A DNA stretch of 64,000 bases from Kribbella voronezhensis (GTDB taxonomy: Bacteria > Actinomycetota > Actinomycetes > Propionibacteriales > Kribbellaceae): positions 1,426,001-1,490,000 of the forward strand of contig NZ_SOCE01000002.1 in NCBI RefSeq assembly GCF_004365175.1. The letters run 5' to 3'. A program made the translations under genes and the position numbers. Positions 1 to 8,177 of this stretch are shown piece after piece. Below the pieces are notes generated by a model. It was not told the origin of the DNA. It saw only the letters and a list, made by a program, of their open reading frames with translations, and did no database searches. How positions within the stretch are numbered: the first letter of the stretch is position 1; the number at the start of each line of letters is the position of its first letter.

Positions 1-2490
1 CATCTCGGCCGCGTCGGCCGTCGTCAGCGGCGGCATCCGGTACGCGCGATCGCCGAGCAGATCCGTCGCCACCCCGGACAGCCCGAACGACACCACCGGA
101 CCGAACGACACGTCCTCCTGCGCCGAGATCACCACCGGCACCCCCGGCGGCGCCATCTTCTGGACGACGAACTGCGCGCGCCCCGGATCCGACGCGACCC
201 CGAAGGTGCTCGTCATCTCCGCCCACGCCTTGCGCATGTCGTCCTCGTCGTGGATGTGCCGCCAGATGTCGGCGAGGTCGGGCCGCATCCGCCATTGATC
301 AGCGGTCGCCTTCAAGATCACCTCGAAGCCGAGATCCGCGGCCCGCGCGACCGCCTCGTCCGCCGACAGCACCGGGAACGCCGGCAACACGCTGATGCCG
401 TAGAAACTGAGCAGCCGCTGCCGATCCTCATCCCCCAGCTCGGCCCCGCTCGGATACCGCTGCAGGAACTCCGTCACGAACGCCTCGGCACCGGACGTGT
501 CGATATCCGGCAGGTCCGGGATGCTGCTGTCGGCGCGACGCCGCCACTCGGCGTACTGCGTGACCTTCGCGAGCGCGCCGACGGCGTACTGGGGTGAGGA
601 GTACGACGGGATCGAGCCGCGCGCGGCGCCGCCGTACTCGTCGGGGACGCGCAGTTGCTCGGGGACGCTGCGGGAGGCGAGGAAGGTGGAGACGACCGGC
701 TTGTCGGAGCCGGCGGCGGCCGCTGCCAGGACCTGAGCGACTTCGGCTCCGTTCGACTGGACCGGCGGGGTGAAGATGACGACGACCGAGTGCACGCGGT
801 CGTCGGCGAACACCTCGCTGAGCGCGGCGCCGAAGTCGGCGGCGGTCGCCTCGGCGCTGAGTGTGCGCGGCTCCCCCGCTACGTCGAGGCCGGTGCTGGC
901 GACCGTGTCGAGAGCGAGCAGCGTCAGCGCGTCGGAGTTGCTCACGATCGCGACCCGGCGCCCCTTCGGCAGCGGCTGGTGGGCCATCAACTGGGCGACG
1001 TCGAACAACTCGCCGTTGGTGTCCACGCCGATCAGCCCGCTCTGCCGGAACAGCGAGTCGACGGTTGCTGGCGGCAACGAACTGCGGCGGACCGTGTGCC
1101 CGAGCGGGACGCCCTGGGTGGCCCGGCCGGACTTCAGCGCGATCACCGGCTTGCGCCCGGCCAGCCGGCGGGCGACCCGACTGAACTTGCGCGGGTTGCC
1201 GAGGGACTCCAGGTAGAGCAGGACGACCTCGGTCGCCTCGTCGGAGTACCAGTACTGCATCAGGTCGTTGCCGGAGACATCCGCCCGGTTGCCGGCGGAG
1301 ACGAAGCTCGACAGGCCGAGGCCACGGCCCGTCATGTCCGCGAGGATCGAGACCCCCAATGCGCCCGACTGGCAGAAGAAGGCGACGCGGCCGCGGCTCG
1401 GCATCACCGGCGAAAGGGTCGCGTTCAAGCTGACGCCTGGCGCGGTGTTGATGACGCCGAGCGCGTTCGGCCCGATCACGCGCATCCCGTACGACCGGGC
1501 GAGGCCGACCAGTTGCCGCTGGCGCTTGCGGCCCTCGTCGCCGATCTCGGCGAAGCCGCTCGACACCACCACCAGCCCGCGAACGCCTTTGGCGGCACAG
1601 TCCAGCACCACATCGACCGCCATCTCGGCCCGGACGGCCACGACGGCGAGGTCGACCTTCTCGCTGACCTCCCGAATCGTCCGGTACGCCGGTACGCCCT
1701 CGATCTCGTCCTCGGTCGTCTCCGCGTTCACCGCATACAGCCGGCCCGGGAAGCCGCTGTCGCGCATGTTGCGCAGGAGCGCGTTGCCGATCGTGCCCTC
1801 ACGCCGGCTCGCCCCGATCACCGCGACACTCGCCGGTGTCAGCAACCGGGCGATCGAGAGCGCCTCGGACCGCTGCTCGCGAGCCTGCATGACCCCGAAC
1901 GACGTGTCGGTCGGCGCGATGTCGAACTCGACCACGATCACGCCGTCCTCGAACTCGCGGGCCACCTTGTAGCCGGCCTCGGTGAAAACCGTGATCATCT
2001 TGCGGTTGTCCGGCAGCACCTCGGCGACGAACCGGGCGATGCCGTGCTCGCGGGCCGCCTGGGCCAGATGCTCGAGCAACAGTTGCCCGAGGCCCCGGCC
2101 CTGGTGGGCGTCCTCGATCAGGAACGCGACCTCCGCGGTCCGCCGGCCGGTCCGCTCGTACCTGCCGACGCCGATCATCGCGTCGCCGACCGTGACGATC
2201 AGCGCGAGCCGATCGGAGTAGTCCACCTGGGTGAACCTGGCGACATCGCGATCGGACAGCTCCGGATACGGCGCGAAGAAGCGGTAGTACTTCGACTGCT
2301 CGGAGACCCGTGCGTAGAACGCGACGAGCAGGTCGGCGTCGTCGGGGGTGATGGGCCGCAGATGGGCGGTCGCCCCGTCCCGCAGTACCACGTCCGCCTC
2401 GTACTCCGCCGGATAGCCGGGCGGCAGGTCGACGGGGCGGCTCGGGCCATACTGGGCCGGTCGCTGCGGCTGCTGCTCCGGCGTCGTCAC
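1..2490 (-). CDS. Pat-type protein acetyltransferase: GNAT domain fused to ADP-forming acyl-CoA synthetase-like domains (3' end cut)
   Basis: The frame runs from a GTG at 2490 to the window edge (830 codons, no stop), so the C-terminus is missing. Order seen: a GNAT domain at about residues 35-195, with the acetyl-CoA loop QGRGLGQ near 130; a CoA-binding Rossmann domain from about 218 (VAVIGASRREG); a succinyl-CoA ligase-like flavodoxin region; and the start of an ATP-grasp domain near 700. Family knowledge: such fusions are lysine acetyltransferases (Pat/PatZ/SlPatA group) that use acetyl-CoA to silence enzymes such as acetyl-CoA synthetase; the synthetase half is usually regulatory. The phosphohistidine-like segment reads GHTVRRSS, where active ligases have a Gly/Ala-rich stretch after GHT, which fits loss of ligase activity. 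The GTG is the first plausible start before the GNAT domain. Confidence 0.9.
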   Translation of the reverse strand, partial: MTTPEQQPQRPAQYGPSRPVDLPPGYPAEYEADVVLRDGATAHLRPITPDDADLLVAFYARVSEQSKYYRFFAPYPELSDRDVARFTQVDYSDRLALIVTVGDAMIGVGRYERTGRRTAEVAFLIEDAHQGRGLGQLLLEHLAQAAREHGIARFVAEVLPDNRKMITVFTEAGYKVAREFEDGVIVVEFDIAPTDTSFGVMQAREQRSEALSIARLLTPASVAVIGASRREGTIGNALLRNMRDSGFPGRLYAVNAETTEDEIEGVPAYRTIREVSEKVDLAVVAVRAEMAVDVVLDCAAKGVRGLVVVSSGFAEIGDEGRKRQRQLVGLARSYGMRVIGPNALGVINTAPGVSLNATLSPVMPSRGRVAFFCQSGALGVSILADMTGRGLGLSSFVSAGNRADVSGNDLMQYWYSDEATEVVLLYLESLGNPRKFSRVARRLAGRKPVIALKSGRATQGVPLGHTVRRSSLPPATVDSLFRQSGLIGVDTNGELFDVAQLMAHQPLPKGRRVAIVSNSDALTLLALDTVASTGLDVAGEPRTLSAEATAADFGAALSEVFADDRVHSVVVIFTPPVQSNGAEVAQVLAAAAAGSDKPVVSTFLASRSVPEQLRVPDEYGGAARGSIPSYSSPQYAVGALAKVTQYAEWRRRADSSIPDLPDIDTSGAEAFVTEFLQRYPSGAELGDEDRQRLLSFYGISVLPAFPVLSADEAVARAADLGFEVILKATADQWRMRPDLADIWRHIHDEDDMRKAWAEMTSTFGVASDPGRAQFVVQKMAPPGVPVVISAQEDVSFGPVVSFGLSGVATDLLGDRAYRMPPLTTADAAEM

Positions 2491-2533
2491 TCGGCCAGCG
2501 TACTCAAGCAACGGATTCGGAGGACGCAATTTC

Positions 2534-3682
2534 ATGTGGTGGTTGAGTGCGCTCGGGGGCCTTGTCGCGGTCGCCACCGGGTTGCTGAGGCCCGGCGACG
2601 CACTGGACGTGATCGAGCGGATCGCCCCTGTGCTGGTCTTCCTGGTCGCTGTCACCGTGATCGCCGGGCTTGCCGACGCCGCCAAGGTGTTCGAGGTCGC
2701 TGCGCGCGAAGCGGCCCACCTCGGCCGGGGCAGGACCTGGCGACTCTGGCTGCTGGTGGTGATCTTGGCCACGGCGTTGACCGTGGTGCTCTCGCTCGAC
2801 ACCTGCGCCGTCCTGCTGACTCCGGTGGTCCTGGCGATGGCGCGGCAACTCGACATCCCGCCGAAGCTGTTCGCCTTCACCACCGTCTGGCTGGCCGGCA
2901 CGGCGTCACTGCTCCTTCCGGTGTCGAATCTCACGAATCTGCTGGCCCTGCACCGCTTCGACCAGCTCGGGCTGGGACTTCGGGACTACCTCGGCCTGAG
3001 CTGGCGACCGGCGATCGCGGCCGTCGTCATCACCGTGGTCGTGCTCGCCTTGCTGTTCCACCGCGACCTGCGCCGCACGTATGTCGTACCGGAGACGCCC
3101 GGGCTCGACGACAAGGTCCTGTTCTGGGGGTCGGCCGGAGTCTGCATCGCGCTCGGACCGGCGTTCGTCACGGGGATCCAGGTCGCGATCCCGGCGAGCA
3201 TCGGCGCGGTCGCTCTGGTCGTCCTGTTCGCCGTACGCCGACGTTCCGAGCTCACCTGGGCCCTCATCCCGTGGCAGTTGGTCATCACGGTGGTCGGGCT
3301 GTTCCTCGTCGTCGGCGCACTCACCGCGCACGGGCTGGAAGGCCTACTCGGGTCCATCGCGGGCACCCACGGCCAGGGCCTGGCGGCCGACCTGCGGCTG
3401 ACCGGAACAGCGGCTTTCGGCGCGAATGCGGTCGACAACCTGCCGGCCTACCTCGCGATGGAACCGGTGGCCGCGGCGAACGGCCACCGGATGATGCTGC
3501 TGCTGATCGGGGTGAACTGCGGCTGCCTGCTCACCCTCTGGGGCTCGCTGGCCACCCTGCTCTGGCGGGATCGCTGCCTCGCCGCGGGCGTGCGGATCTC
3601 CTGGTGGTCGTTCCTCTGGCGTGGTCTCGTGCTGACCCCGATCGTCCTGATCGGGACGGTCCTGGCCCTCAACCTCGGCTGA
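2534..3682 (+). CDS. SLC13/ArsB-NhaD superfamily anion permease
   Basis: A 382-residue, very hydrophobic protein with about ten predicted membrane segments. Signatures typical of the ArsB/CitM/NhaD ion-transporter superfamily include the segment SLDTCAVLLTPVVLAMA near residue 80, the loop LPVSNLTNLLA near 120, and a second half-repeat around FGANAVDNLPAYLA near 295. A GGAGGA Shine-Dalgarno lies about 10 nt before the ATG. The substrate is uncertain: the family includes arsenite, citrate and sulfate carriers and Na+/H+ antiporters, and there are no ars, phosphate or sulfate genes nearby. It is divergent from the Pat-like gene, with only 43 bp between the starts. Confidence 0.85.
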   Translation: MWWLSALGGLVAVATGLLRPGDALDVIERIAPVLVFLVAVTVIAGLADAAKVFEVAAREAAHLGRGRTWRLWLLVVILATALTVVLSLDTCAVLLTPVVLAMARQLDIPPKLFAFTTVWLAGTASLLLPVSNLTNLLALHRFDQLGLGLRDYLGLSWRPAIAAVVITVVVLALLFHRDLRRTYVVPETPGLDDKVLFWGSAGVCIALGPAFVTGIQVAIPASIGAVALVVLFAVRRRSELTWALIPWQLVITVVGLFLVVGALTAHGLEGLLGSIAGTHGQGLAADLRLTGTAAFGANAVDNLPAYLAMEPVAAANGHRMMLLLIGVNCGCLLTLWGSLATLLWRDRCLAAGVRISWWSFLWRGLVLTPIVLIGTVLALNLG

Positions 3683-3761
3683 CTCCGAAGACGGACCGTC
3701 GGCCGAGGTCGAGGCAGCCCGCCGGCGGCGAGGCCAGCGGACCCACGGAATGGACCAGTGA

Positions 3762-3777
3762 TCGAACATGTGTTCGA
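3762..3777. promoter_or_regulatory. LexA (SOS) box, perfect match
   Basis: TCGAACATGTGTTCGA matches the actinobacterial/Bacillus-type LexA consensus (TCGAAC-N4-GTTCGA) at all twelve fixed positions. It sits in the 234-bp gap after the permease, about 140 bp upstream of the acyl-CoA synthetase start. The rightward synthetase is the only gene facing it, so either that gene is damage-inducible or an unrecognised short transcript starts here. Confidence 0.6.
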
Positions 3778-3880
3778 CTGTAGTCCGATCCATTCATGAT
3801 GTCCAACTCGGTTCCAGCCCCTCGAAGACGGCCGCGACGGCGGTCCGGTGAGCCGATCGCGCGCCGTTGCGCGAGGGCGA

Positions 3881-3908
3881 TTGCCTCCTGCATCCGACTG
3901 GGTAATAG
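3881..3908 (+). promoter_or_regulatory. Predicted promoter of the acyl-CoA synthetase (leaderless type)
   Basis: A TTGCCT -35-like hexamer (3881-3886) and TAATAG -10-like hexamer (3903-3908) are separated by 16 bp. The -10 ends 8 nt before the ATG at 3917, so transcription would begin at or next to the start codon, giving a leaderless mRNA as is common in actinobacteria. No Shine-Dalgarno precedes this ATG. Confidence 0.45.
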
Positions 3909-3916
3909 TGCGGTCC

Positions 3917-5626
3917 ATGAGCGAGGAACAGAGCACCTCGGACAACACCCGGGCCTTTCGCGACGCGCGGGACTTCCTGATCGCGCACCGCGAGGACTAC
4001 GACACCGCGTACCGCGACTTCAGCTGGCCGTCCTTCGACAGGTTCAACTGGGCCCGCGACTGGTTCGACGCGCTCGCGGTCGAGCAGCCGGACGTCGCGG
4101 CGCTCACCATCGTCGAGGAGGACGGCGAGGTGAACTCCCTGACCTACGGGGAGATGGCCGAGCGGTCGCGGCAGGTCGCCGGGTGGCTCACCCACGCCGG
4201 CCTTCTCCCGGGCGACCGGGTGCTCATCGTGCTCGGCAACACCGTGCCGCTGTGGGAGGTCATGCTCGGCTGCATCCGGGCCGGCGCGGTGATGATCCCG
4301 GCGACCACGCTGCTCACCGACGCCGACCTGGCCGACCGGATCAGCCGCGGCGGCGTACGGGCCGTCGTCACCGCCTCCTCCGATGCTCCTCGCTATGAAG
4401 GTATCGCCGATCACTGCATCCGCGTCGCCGTCGGCGGACCTGTGGACAACTGGCTCGACTACGACGACTCACGCTCGTACGACGGGCCAGTTCCCGACGT
4501 GGACACAGCCGCCGACGACTCCCTGCTGCTCTACTTCACCTCCGGTACGACGAGTCAGCCCAAGCTGGTCGAGCACACCCAGGTGAGCTACCCGGTCGGT
4601 CACCTCTCCACGATGTACTGGATCGGCCTGCAACCGGGCGACGTCCACCTCAACGTGTCCTCGCCGGGCTGGGCCAAGCACTCCTGGAGCAACGTGTTCG
4701 CGCCCTGGAACGCCGGCGCGACCGTCTTCCTCTACAACTACACCCGCTTCGACGCCGAGAAGATGCTCCAGGTCCTGCAGACCTACGGCGTGACGACGTT
4801 CTGTGCGCCGCCGACCGTTTGGCGGATGCTCATCCAGGCCGAACTGTCCGCGGTCGAGGTCCAGATCCGCGAGTGCATCTCGGCGGGCGAGCCGCTCAAT
4901 CCCGAGGTGATCGAGCAGGTCCGCAACGCCTGGGGCATCACCATCCGCGACGGCTACGGCCAGACCGAGACCACGGCCCAGATCGGCAACCCGCCCGGTC
5001 AGCCGGTGAAGCTCGGCTCGATGGGCCGGCCGCTGCCGGGGTACTCGATCGCGCTGGTCGACCCGGCGACCGACGAGGTCGGCGACGACGGCGAGATCTG
5101 TATCGAGCTCGCTCCCCCGCCGGTGCCGCTGATGCGTGGCTACCGCGACGCCAAGGACATGACCGACGAGGCGATGCGCGGCGGTTTCTACCACACCGGA
5201 GACGTCGCGAGCCGCGACGAGGACGGCTACATCACCTACGTCGGGCGGTCGGACGACGTGTTCAAGGCCAGCGACTACCGGATCTCGCCGTTCGAGCTGG
5301 AGTCCGTGCTGATCGAGCACCCGGCCGTCGCCGAAGCAGCGGTGGTCCCGTCGCCTGATCCTGTGCGGCTGGCCGTGCCCAAGGCGTACGTCGTACTGGC
5401 TGCTGGGCGGGAGCCGTCGCGGGAGCTGGCGGAGGAGATCTTGCAGTTCTGCCGGGACCACCTGGCGCCGTACAAGCGCATCCGGCGGATCGAGTTCGCC
5501 GAGCTGCCGAAGACGATCTCCGGCAAGATCCGTCGCGTCGAACTGCGGGCGGACGAGGCGGCCAAGGTCAGCAGCGGCGAGTCCACCCAGTACACCTATG
5601 ACGAAGCCGACTTCCGCGACGCCTGA
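3917..5626 (+). CDS. AMP-dependent acyl-CoA synthetase
   Basis: A 569-residue member of the adenylate-forming ANL superfamily, expected to activate a carboxylic acid to acyl-AMP and then acyl-CoA. Motifs in order: the phosphate-binding loop YFTSGTTSQPK near residue 205, the A5 motif DGYGQTET near 345, the A8 hinge HTGDVASRDEDGY near 427, and the C-terminal A10 motif KTISGKIRR near 532 with the catalytic Lys. The architecture resembles medium-chain or acetyl-type synthetases. The substrate is not evident. I chose the ATG at 3917 because a TAATAG -10 element lies just upstream and family members begin near this point; an in-frame upstream extension to 3848 looks non-coding. Confidence 0.9.
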   Translation: MSEEQSTSDNTRAFRDARDFLIAHREDYDTAYRDFSWPSFDRFNWARDWFDALAVEQPDVAALTIVEEDGEVNSLTYGEMAERSRQVAGWLTHAGLLPGDRVLIVLGNTVPLWEVMLGCIRAGAVMIPATTLLTDADLADRISRGGVRAVVTASSDAPRYEGIADHCIRVAVGGPVDNWLDYDDSRSYDGPVPDVDTAADDSLLLYFTSGTTSQPKLVEHTQVSYPVGHLSTMYWIGLQPGDVHLNVSSPGWAKHSWSNVFAPWNAGATVFLYNYTRFDAEKMLQVLQTYGVTTFCAPPTVWRMLIQAELSAVEVQIRECISAGEPLNPEVIEQVRNAWGITIRDGYGQTETTAQIGNPPGQPVKLGSMGRPLPGYSIALVDPATDEVGDDGEICIELAPPPVPLMRGYRDAKDMTDEAMRGGFYHTGDVASRDEDGYITYVGRSDDVFKASDYRISPFELESVLIEHPAVAEAAVVPSPDPVRLAVPKAYVVLAAGREPSRELAEEILQFCRDHLAPYKRIRRIEFAELPKTISGKIRRVELRADEAAKVSSGESTQYTYDEADFRDA

Positions 5627-5669
5627 CGAGATCCGCTGCCGGACGCGGTGAGCGTGCTGCAATAGGCGG

Positions 5670-6437
5670 ATGTCGCACGACACCGGACTGGGAATCGCGG
5701 CCGTCGTAGTACTGCCACTGCTGGTCGCCATCGCTGTCGTGGGATCGCGGCTGGCGTCGCTGCGGCACGACAAGGGCATCGTCACCGCCGCCCTGCGCGC
5801 CCTGGTTCAGCTGGCCGTGGTCGGGGCCGTGGTCGGCTTTGCGCTGAAGTCGATCTGGGGCACGCTCGCCTTCATCCTGATGATGATGACCATCGCGACC
5901 ATCACCAGTGCGCGCCGCATCCGGCACGTCGCGGTGGTGCCGGGTCAGTACGCGTACTGCGCGGCCGCGATCGGCGGCGGGGCCGCTGTGGTGTTGCTGC
6001 TCCTGGTGCTTCCCGGCGTTGTGCCGCGCAATCCGGGGAGCATCCTTCCGATGGGCGGCATCGTGGTCGGCGGCGCGATGAACGCGACCACGCTCGCCGG
6101 GCGACGGCTGTTGTCGGAGTACGGCGGGCGGTTCGGCGAGTTCGAGGCCGGGTTGTCGATCGGGCTCCTGCAGCCGGATGCGTTCAAGCTGGTGGCCGGG
6201 CCGGTGGCGGGGGACGCGCTGCTGCCGGCGCTCGACCAGACGCGGACGGTCGGGCTCGTGACGCTGCCGGGGGCGTTCGTCGGCATGGTGCTCGGTGGAG
6301 CTTCACCGACGGCGGCGGCCGCGCTGCAACTCGTCGTACTGATCGGTCTGCTCGCCGCGGGGTCGATCGCCATCCTGGTCACCACCGAGCTCCTGGCGCG
6401 CTCGTCGTTGCCCGACGGGCGTACCGTTTCCTCATGA
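5670..6437 (+). CDS. fetB: FetB/UPF0014-family ABC transporter permease
   Basis: A 255-residue membrane protein with about seven predicted helices. It matches the UPF0014/FetB family through the N-terminal RALVQL segment, the TITSARRIRHV stretch near residue 75, the PMGGIVVGGAMNATTLAGRRL block near 125 and LPGAFVGMVLGG near 205. Family knowledge: E. coli FetAB is an iron exporter that eases oxidative stress. Here no FetA-type ATPase is adjacent on either side, so the partner must be encoded elsewhere or the protein works differently. The 3' end overlaps the next gene by ATGA. Confidence 0.85.
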   Translation: MSHDTGLGIAAVVVLPLLVAIAVVGSRLASLRHDKGIVTAALRALVQLAVVGAVVGFALKSIWGTLAFILMMMTIATITSARRIRHVAVVPGQYAYCAAAIGGGAAVVLLLLVLPGVVPRNPGSILPMGGIVVGGAMNATTLAGRRLLSEYGGRFGEFEAGLSIGLLQPDAFKLVAGPVAGDALLPALDQTRTVGLVTLPGAFVGMVLGGASPTAAAALQLVVLIGLLAAGSIAILVTTELLARSSLPDGRTVSS

Positions 6438-6682
6438 GCGACGACAAGAGCCTCTTCAGCCGGATCGACGAACTCGTTGCCGAAGAGCACGAACTCCGTA
6501 CCAAGCACGCCGCCGGCCAGGTCGCCGACGACGAGGAGAAGGCCCGCCTGCACAAGCTCGAGGTCGAACTCGACCAGTGCTGGGACCTCCTCCGCCAGCG
6601 CCGCGCCAAGCGCGAGTTCGGCGACGACCCCGAGACCGCCCAACCCCGCCCGGCCGACGTCGTCGAGGGCTACCTGAACTGA
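6434..6682 (+). CDS. DUF2630 family small protein
   Basis: An 82-residue, highly charged protein that starts inside the stop codon of the FetB-like gene (ATGA), so the two are very likely co-translated. The sequence SRIDELVAEEHELR followed by KLEVELDQCWDLLRQRRAKREFG is characteristic of DUF2630, a widespread actinobacterial family of unknown function. The middle looks like a helical hairpin. There is no signal peptide or membrane segment. Function is unknown; the tight link to a permease is conspicuous but proves nothing. Confidence 0.85.
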   Translation: MSDDKSLFSRIDELVAEEHELRTKHAAGQVADDEEKARLHKLEVELDQCWDLLRQRRAKREFGDDPETAQPRPADVVEGYLN

Positions 6683-6815
6683 TCTGACCCCGTACGACGC
6701 ACCCTTTCGCGTCTCCTCCGTCACGGCTCGGACAACGTTCGGGCGCACGGCGCTCACATTCTCGTCTGCTGTGCCGTCGTAGCGGTGGAACTGTTCGAGT
6801 GGGTGGAGGAAACAG

Positions 6816-7274
6816 ATGAGTCAATCGTCCGAGATCGTGCGCGGGTTTGCGTTGCACCTGGTGGTTGAGGATGTGGACAAGAGCGTCAGCTGGTATCAGG
6901 CGGCGTTGGGGGCGACCGTGACCCGGGTTCTTCGGATGCCTGGCGGTGCGGTCGCGACCGCCGAGCTCGACGTACACGGTTTGGCCGTGGCTCTGGCGGC
7001 GCCCGTTCCTGGCACCAAGCTCGCTACGCCGTCGGCAACCGGTACGTCGGTGGCCGCTTATCGGCTGGTGGTCGCGGATGCTGACGCGGCGATGCGGCAG
7101 GCTGTCGCCGCTGGGTCGACCGTCAGCGCCGAGGTTCACGACGCGTTCTGGGGTGTTCGGACCGGGGAGATCCTCGACCCGTCGGGACATCGGTGGGCGT
7201 TCGATCAGCAGCTTCGCGAGGTGTCGGTCGAGGAGATCGAGAAGCGGCTGGCTGAGCTCGTTGCAGGAAGCTGA
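6816..7274 (+). CDS. VOC (glyoxalase/bleomycin-resistance fold) protein
   Basis: A 152-residue protein with a betaalphabetabetabeta VOC layout. The N-terminal module reads FALHLVVEDVDKSVSWYQAALGA, and the C-terminal module includes VVADADAAMRQAVAAGS and the edge strand GEILDPSGHRWAF, where VOC enzymes often place a metal ligand. It could be a dioxygenase, isomerase or antibiotic-binding protein; the fold does not fix the activity. A good GGAGGAAA Shine-Dalgarno lies before the ATG. It faces the PPOX gene, with 15 bp between the stops. Confidence 0.85.
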   Translation: MSQSSEIVRGFALHLVVEDVDKSVSWYQAALGATVTRVLRMPGGAVATAELDVHGLAVALAAPVPGTKLATPSATGTSVAAYRLVVADADAAMRQAVAAGSTVSAEVHDAFWGVRTGEILDPSGHRWAFDQQLREVSVEEIEKRLAELVAGS

Positions 7275-7289
7275 CCCGAGCGCGTCAGG

Positions 7290-7712
7290 TCAGAAGCCGC
7301 GGAGTTTGTCCGGGGTGACGCGGATGAGGACCGAGTAGCTGTCGTGGAACTCGTCGGCTGACATGCCCAGGTTGGCGATGCGTTCGGCGTACTTCGTGGT
7401 GTAAGCGGCTCGTTCTTCGTCGGTGAATCCGGCGTCGGCGATCACCGCGGAGCCGGTGAGTACGCCGACCTCGCCGCCGTAGAAGGTCGCGTTGAAGTTC
7501 GCGGAGACGCGTGCGCCGGCGCCGATGTTGCGGAGCTTGGCCGTGTTCGGCTGACTGGCGATCAGGAGTTGGCCGTCGTTCCAGAGGAACCACACCGGCG
7601 TCGGCGCCGGCGTACCGGACGGGGCGACCGTGGTCAGCCAGATCACCAGCTCGTCGTCGAGCTGACGAGCGATCCGTGCGCCGAAGGAGGTGCTGGTGTC
7701 GATCGAGAACAT
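7290..7712 (-). CDS. PPOX-class F420/FMN-binding protein (TIGR03667-like)
   Basis: A 140-residue split-beta-barrel flavin or F420-binding protein. The segments LVIWLTTVAPSGTPAPTPVWFLWND and LLIASQPNTAKLRNIGAGARVSANF match the pyridoxamine-5'-phosphate-oxidase-like fold, and the tail VIRVTPDKLRGF is typical of the actinobacterial Rv3369-type subgroup. Members are often F420H2-dependent reductases; the substrate is unknown. The start ATG is preceded by GGAAGG. It is followed on the same strand by no close partner and preceded by the CoA-binding protein 25 bp upstream, possibly one transcript. Confidence 0.85.
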   Translation of the reverse strand: MFSIDTSTSFGARIARQLDDELVIWLTTVAPSGTPAPTPVWFLWNDGQLLIASQPNTAKLRNIGAGARVSANFNATFYGGEVGVLTGSAVIADAGFTDEERAAYTTKYAERIANLGMSADEFHDSYSVLIRVTPDKLRGF

Positions 7713-7736
7713 CGGAGACGACCTTCCGTAGACAGC

Positions 7737-8150
7737 TCAGGACGGACCCAGGCGTCCCCACTCGATCGCCGGGCAGCGGTTCATCACCATCGTCAAGCCC
7801 GCTGCCGTCGTTCGGGTGTAGGCGTCCGCATCCATGACATCCAGTTGGAACCACACCGCCCGGGCGTTGATTCCGACCGCCTCGTCCGCGATCGCCCCGG
7901 CCAGCTCGGACCGGACGAACACGTCGACACAGTCCACGGCGAACGGGATGTCCGCCAGCGACGCGTACCCCGGCTCGCCGTGCACCGTCTCCGCCGACGG
8001 ATGCACCGGCACGATGCGTTTCCCGTGTCCCTGCAGGAACCGTGCCACGCCGTACGCCGCCCGGCTGGTGTTGTTCGACAGCCCCACCACTGCCCACGTC
8101 TGGCAGTCGGCGAGGATCTGGCGGATGTCACTCTCATCGGCCCATGCCAT
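7737..8150 (-). CDS. CoA-binding domain protein (YccU-like)
   Basis: A 137-residue single Rossmann-fold domain. The opening TWAVVGLSNNTSRAAYGVARFLQGHGKRIVPVHPS is diagnostic of the CoA_binding_2 family found in YccU and in the N-terminal part of succinyl-CoA synthetase-like proteins. There is no ligase or ATP-grasp domain, so it probably senses or carries CoA or a nucleotide. I set the start at ATG 8150 (MAWADES), which has a GAGG Shine-Dalgarno about 8 nt upstream; an in-frame start at 8168 would add six residues. Its biological role is not established. Confidence 0.8.
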   Translation of the reverse strand: MAWADESDIRQILADCQTWAVVGLSNNTSRAAYGVARFLQGHGKRIVPVHPSAETVHGEPGYASLADIPFAVDCVDVFVRSELAGAIADEAVGINARAVWFQLDVMDADAYTRTTAAGLTMVMNRCPAIEWGRLGPS

Positions 8151-8177
8151 GCGCCCATCCTCTATCACCAGCCAAGA

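Noticed and set aside
655..3783. A 1042-codon open frame on the plus strand.
   Set aside because: It runs antisense to the Pat-like gene and through another frame of the permease. Its translation is Arg/Gly/Asp-rich without any family motif, a common by-product of high GC at third codon positions.
3683..3916. Possible tRNA or small gene in the gap holding the LexA box.
   Set aside because: No cloverleaf, no GGTTCRANYCC T-loop and no coding-like frame with a ribosome-binding site could be found; only the LexA box and a promoter are supported.
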